53,101 nt of DNA from Treponema sp. UBA1226 (GTDB lineage Bacteria > Spirochaetota > Spirochaetia > Treponematales > Treponemataceae): contig DBWY01000009.1 of the NCBI GenBank assembly GCA_002309195.1, positions 50,211 through 103,311 on the forward strand, written 5' to 3'. Below the pieces are notes generated by a model. The model had not been told where the DNA came from. It did no database searches and was given only the letters and a program-made list of their open reading frames with translations. Position 1 is the first letter of the stretch; every line of letters starts with the position of its first letter. Both the position numbers and the translations under genes were made by a program. Below are positions 52,301 through 53,101 of the stretch, in pieces.

Positions 52301-52954
52301 GCAATGAAGCGACTCCAGGTTATAAGCGATTTTACGGAACTTGGAAGCGGTTTTAAAATTGCCATGAAAGATATGGAAATTCGCGGGGCTGGAAATCTTC
52401 TTGGACGCGATCAGTCCGGGGATGTTTATTCAGTAGGATTTGACATGTATCTTCGTCTTTTAAACGAAGCAATTTCTATACTTACAAAACAGAAAGATTA
52501 TAAGCCCGAAAGTGAAGTTCTTATGGAACTTGAATACTCAGGATTTATACCTGATTCTTATGTTCACAGTTCACAGACTAAAATGGAAATATACAAGAAA
52601 ATTGCAGCCGTTCAGACAAAGGATGAACTGGACAGTATTTACATCGAACTTCTTGACCGTTTTGGTCCGATTCCGGATGAAGTCATAAGCCTCATAACGC
52701 TTGCAGAAATCCGCTGTGTTTGCAAGAAACTGAACATAGCATCGATTAAAGAAAAAAATCATGTCGTTTATGTTGAATTTTCCAAAGTGTCGGAAATTAA
52801 AGTTGACAACGTCCTTAATCTCATCAAGCAGAATCCGGCTATGATTTCACTTGATGCAACTAAGCCAAATATGCTCATCCTTAAAACAGGAAAAATCGGT
52901 CTTAAAGAAAAAAGTGAGTTTATCTGCGAAAAGCTGAATTTACTCGATAAATGA
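49343..52954 (+). CDS. mfd: Transcription-repair coupling factor
   Basis: 1203 residues from the ATG at 49343. A frame starting 60 bases earlier would run through the divergent gene's start region and is not needed. Mfd removes stalled RNA polymerase at DNA lesions and recruits UvrA. Domains in order: UvrB-like region (1-400), RNA-polymerase-interacting CarD-like domain (about 538-595, NPGDYVVHVNYGIGIFKGIE), RecG-type translocase with Walker A GDVGYGKTE near 690, DEEQ near 790 and QLRGRVGRS near 960, and the TRCF C-domain. Full length, so probably functional. Confidence 0.96.
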   Translation: MNTLLSNSLIDAINKWNIFNNSINNFTNDKYNFPIEVEGAQGSFYGILTSSFVDSVRKKYIRAIQYKDSKKNDKSDEEILCDTLIVVPTEKEELTVINDLKTFSDSLEIISLPWWSTVPYRACAPGSAIFSKRAGALSKLVTPDRRKIISKKTRVFIMNQRAFLTPVPPPEYIKKNVFTLEKGQNIDTIEIAKKLTDLGYMRVSKVSVGGEFTLRGEVLDIYLSCDEDPYRIVFDFDTIENIKTFSVETQTTIDAVDRITIYPSKEILWTDDFTAELDSKLRETFKKNQTISDEYTSSLGLSPVNLCEKFDELLEKLESTGEAEGEELLYPALFDRQYSVLDYINDDTLVFYYDFDRLQNSRESLQKEFMGSFKKARPVELVLSPEKILFDFDRLCDSHDKKIIYKSIHTQIDEEDKETKSIQHTKIKFNIDPPRSFFGNINYLKEQIETLQKDDWKIYIFTNGENQSLRINEILKDYTSEECKNRVILIPEEISSGFGIPDEKILVIQENEIFGRKRHIPKSIAHVKSAVIDTFVDLNPGDYVVHVNYGIGIFKGIERVKSMGTERDYIKLEYAGEEFAFVPIEQVNLVQKYIGNEGNAPKIDTIGSKTWENRKNRVKKAVEDLAQKLIDLYSRRKASAGYAFPKDTEWQVAFEAAFPYEDTQDQLSVTKEIKEDMEKPVPMDRLLCGDVGYGKTEIAMRAAFKAVLGGKQVAFLAPTTILAEQHYETCVERFKNFPVSIAHLSRFVAKKDQKKIIEKLALGEVDILIGTHRIIQNDIKFKNLGLLIIDEEQRFGVKDKERLKVMKNNIDSLALSATPIPRSLHMSLLKIRDMSLLTTPPQNRKPIETVISEYNDDKIAKAIRNEVERGGQVFYLHNRVETLEETRIKLERLVPEMLIDTAHGQMTSDELDDIFHRFKMGGFHVLVATTIIENGIDIPNVNTIIIDRADMYGVSQLYQLRGRVGRSDKKAYAYLFYPENKVLSEVAMKRLQVISDFTELGSGFKIAMKDMEIRGAGNLLGRDQSGDVYSVGFDMYLRLLNEAISILTKQKDYKPESEVLMELEYSGFIPDSYVHSSQTKMEIYKKIAAVQTKDELDSIYIELLDRFGPIPDEVISLITLAEIRCVCKKLNIASIKEKNHVVYVEFSKVSEIKVDNVLNLIKQNPAMISLDATKPNMLILKTGKIGLKEKSEFICEKLNLLDK

Positions 52955-52971
52955 TATTTCTTAATCTAACC

Positions 52972-53036
52972 GTGAGGGGTTTATATATATAAACATAAGT
53001 CGTAAATATGGTGGAGTTTTATATATATAAATATAA
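52972..53036. repeat. Two direct-repeat copies each holding an AT palindrome
   Basis: GTGAGGGGTTTATATATATA... (52972-52998) and GTGGAGTTTTATATATATA... (53011-53036) share a near-identical layout 39 bases apart. Each contains a perfect palindrome: GTTTATATATATAAAC (52979-52994) and TTTATATATATAAA (53018-53031). They lie 18 bases behind the mfd stop. The rest of the tail to 53101 shows no gene or terminator. Confidence 0.6.
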
Positions 53037-53101
53037 TTTCAAAATACGAGTTTTCCGCAGTATTTTTCCCGCCATATCGTAAGCGTCTAATTACCACCAC
53101 C

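Noticed and set aside
1..53101. CRISPR array, prophage or insertion sequence
   Set aside because: No regularly spaced repeats, cas genes, transposase or phage structural genes were seen on either strand.

Overview
The window reads as chromosomal DNA of a spirochaete, most likely a gut, rumen or oral Treponema. The evidence is an A+T-rich genome, a Borrelia P83/100-family protein, several exported proteins shared with treponemes, and housekeeping genes of spirochaetal character. This assignment is inferred from protein content; no rRNA gene is present. No insertion sequence, prophage or CRISPR array was seen.

Layout. 1-2792 (mostly minus strand): 5' end of rpsB with a structured leader, maf, tRNA-Arg(CCG), an exported HEAT-repeat protein and a lipoprotein. 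2847-6294 (plus): coaD, then rpmF-acpP behind two tandem promoters, then rnc and a D,D-carboxypeptidase. 6295-7861: an intergenic inverted-repeat element and a uracil-permease-type transporter. 7987-17246: tRNA-Gly(TCC) followed by a type I restriction-modification island (hsdM, hsdS, hsdR). Between hsdS and hsdR lie a DUF5677-like protein, a KAP-type P-loop NTPase and three very small genes including a DUF4160-like one; the first two are clearly more A+T-rich than their surroundings.

17288-30162: a P-loop/Asp23-like fusion and an RluA-type pseudouridine synthase on the minus strand, then a long plus-strand run. This run holds a DUF212 protein, an unrecognised membrane protein, a six-gene Rnf-like cluster in the order C-D-G-E-A-B, a GH57-like protein and metG. 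The Rnf-like cluster is the most unusual part of the window. All six subunits are recognisable by order, topology and residual similarity, yet the hallmark cofactor motifs of Rnf are absent in every subunit: the RnfC NADH/FMN motif, the RnfD and RnfG flavinylation motifs, the RnfA and RnfE membrane cysteines, and the first RnfB Fe-S domain. Only the ferredoxin-type clusters of RnfC and RnfB remain. The adjacent GH57-like protein also lacks its catalytic residues.

30211-34047 (minus): panB-panC-coaC-coaB-coaX-panD, which together with coaD at 2847 covers most of pantothenate and CoA synthesis. 34434-37703 (plus): rpsF-ssb-rpsR-rplI-dnaB, with hairpins in the rpsF and rplI leaders. 37712-42349 (minus): a P83/100-like coiled-coil protein, an exported beta-propeller protein and a TrmA/RlmD-type RNA methyltransferase. 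42398-47181 (plus): alpha/beta hydrolase, rsmA, a PLP-homeostasis protein, a small exported protein and two RluA-type pseudouridine synthases. 47185-49305 (minus): tRNA-Leu(CAG), a zinc-ribbon membrane protein, a pseudo-receiver/PilZ-like protein and an exported protein. 49343-52954 (plus): mfd. The window ends in a pair of AT palindromes within a direct repeat.
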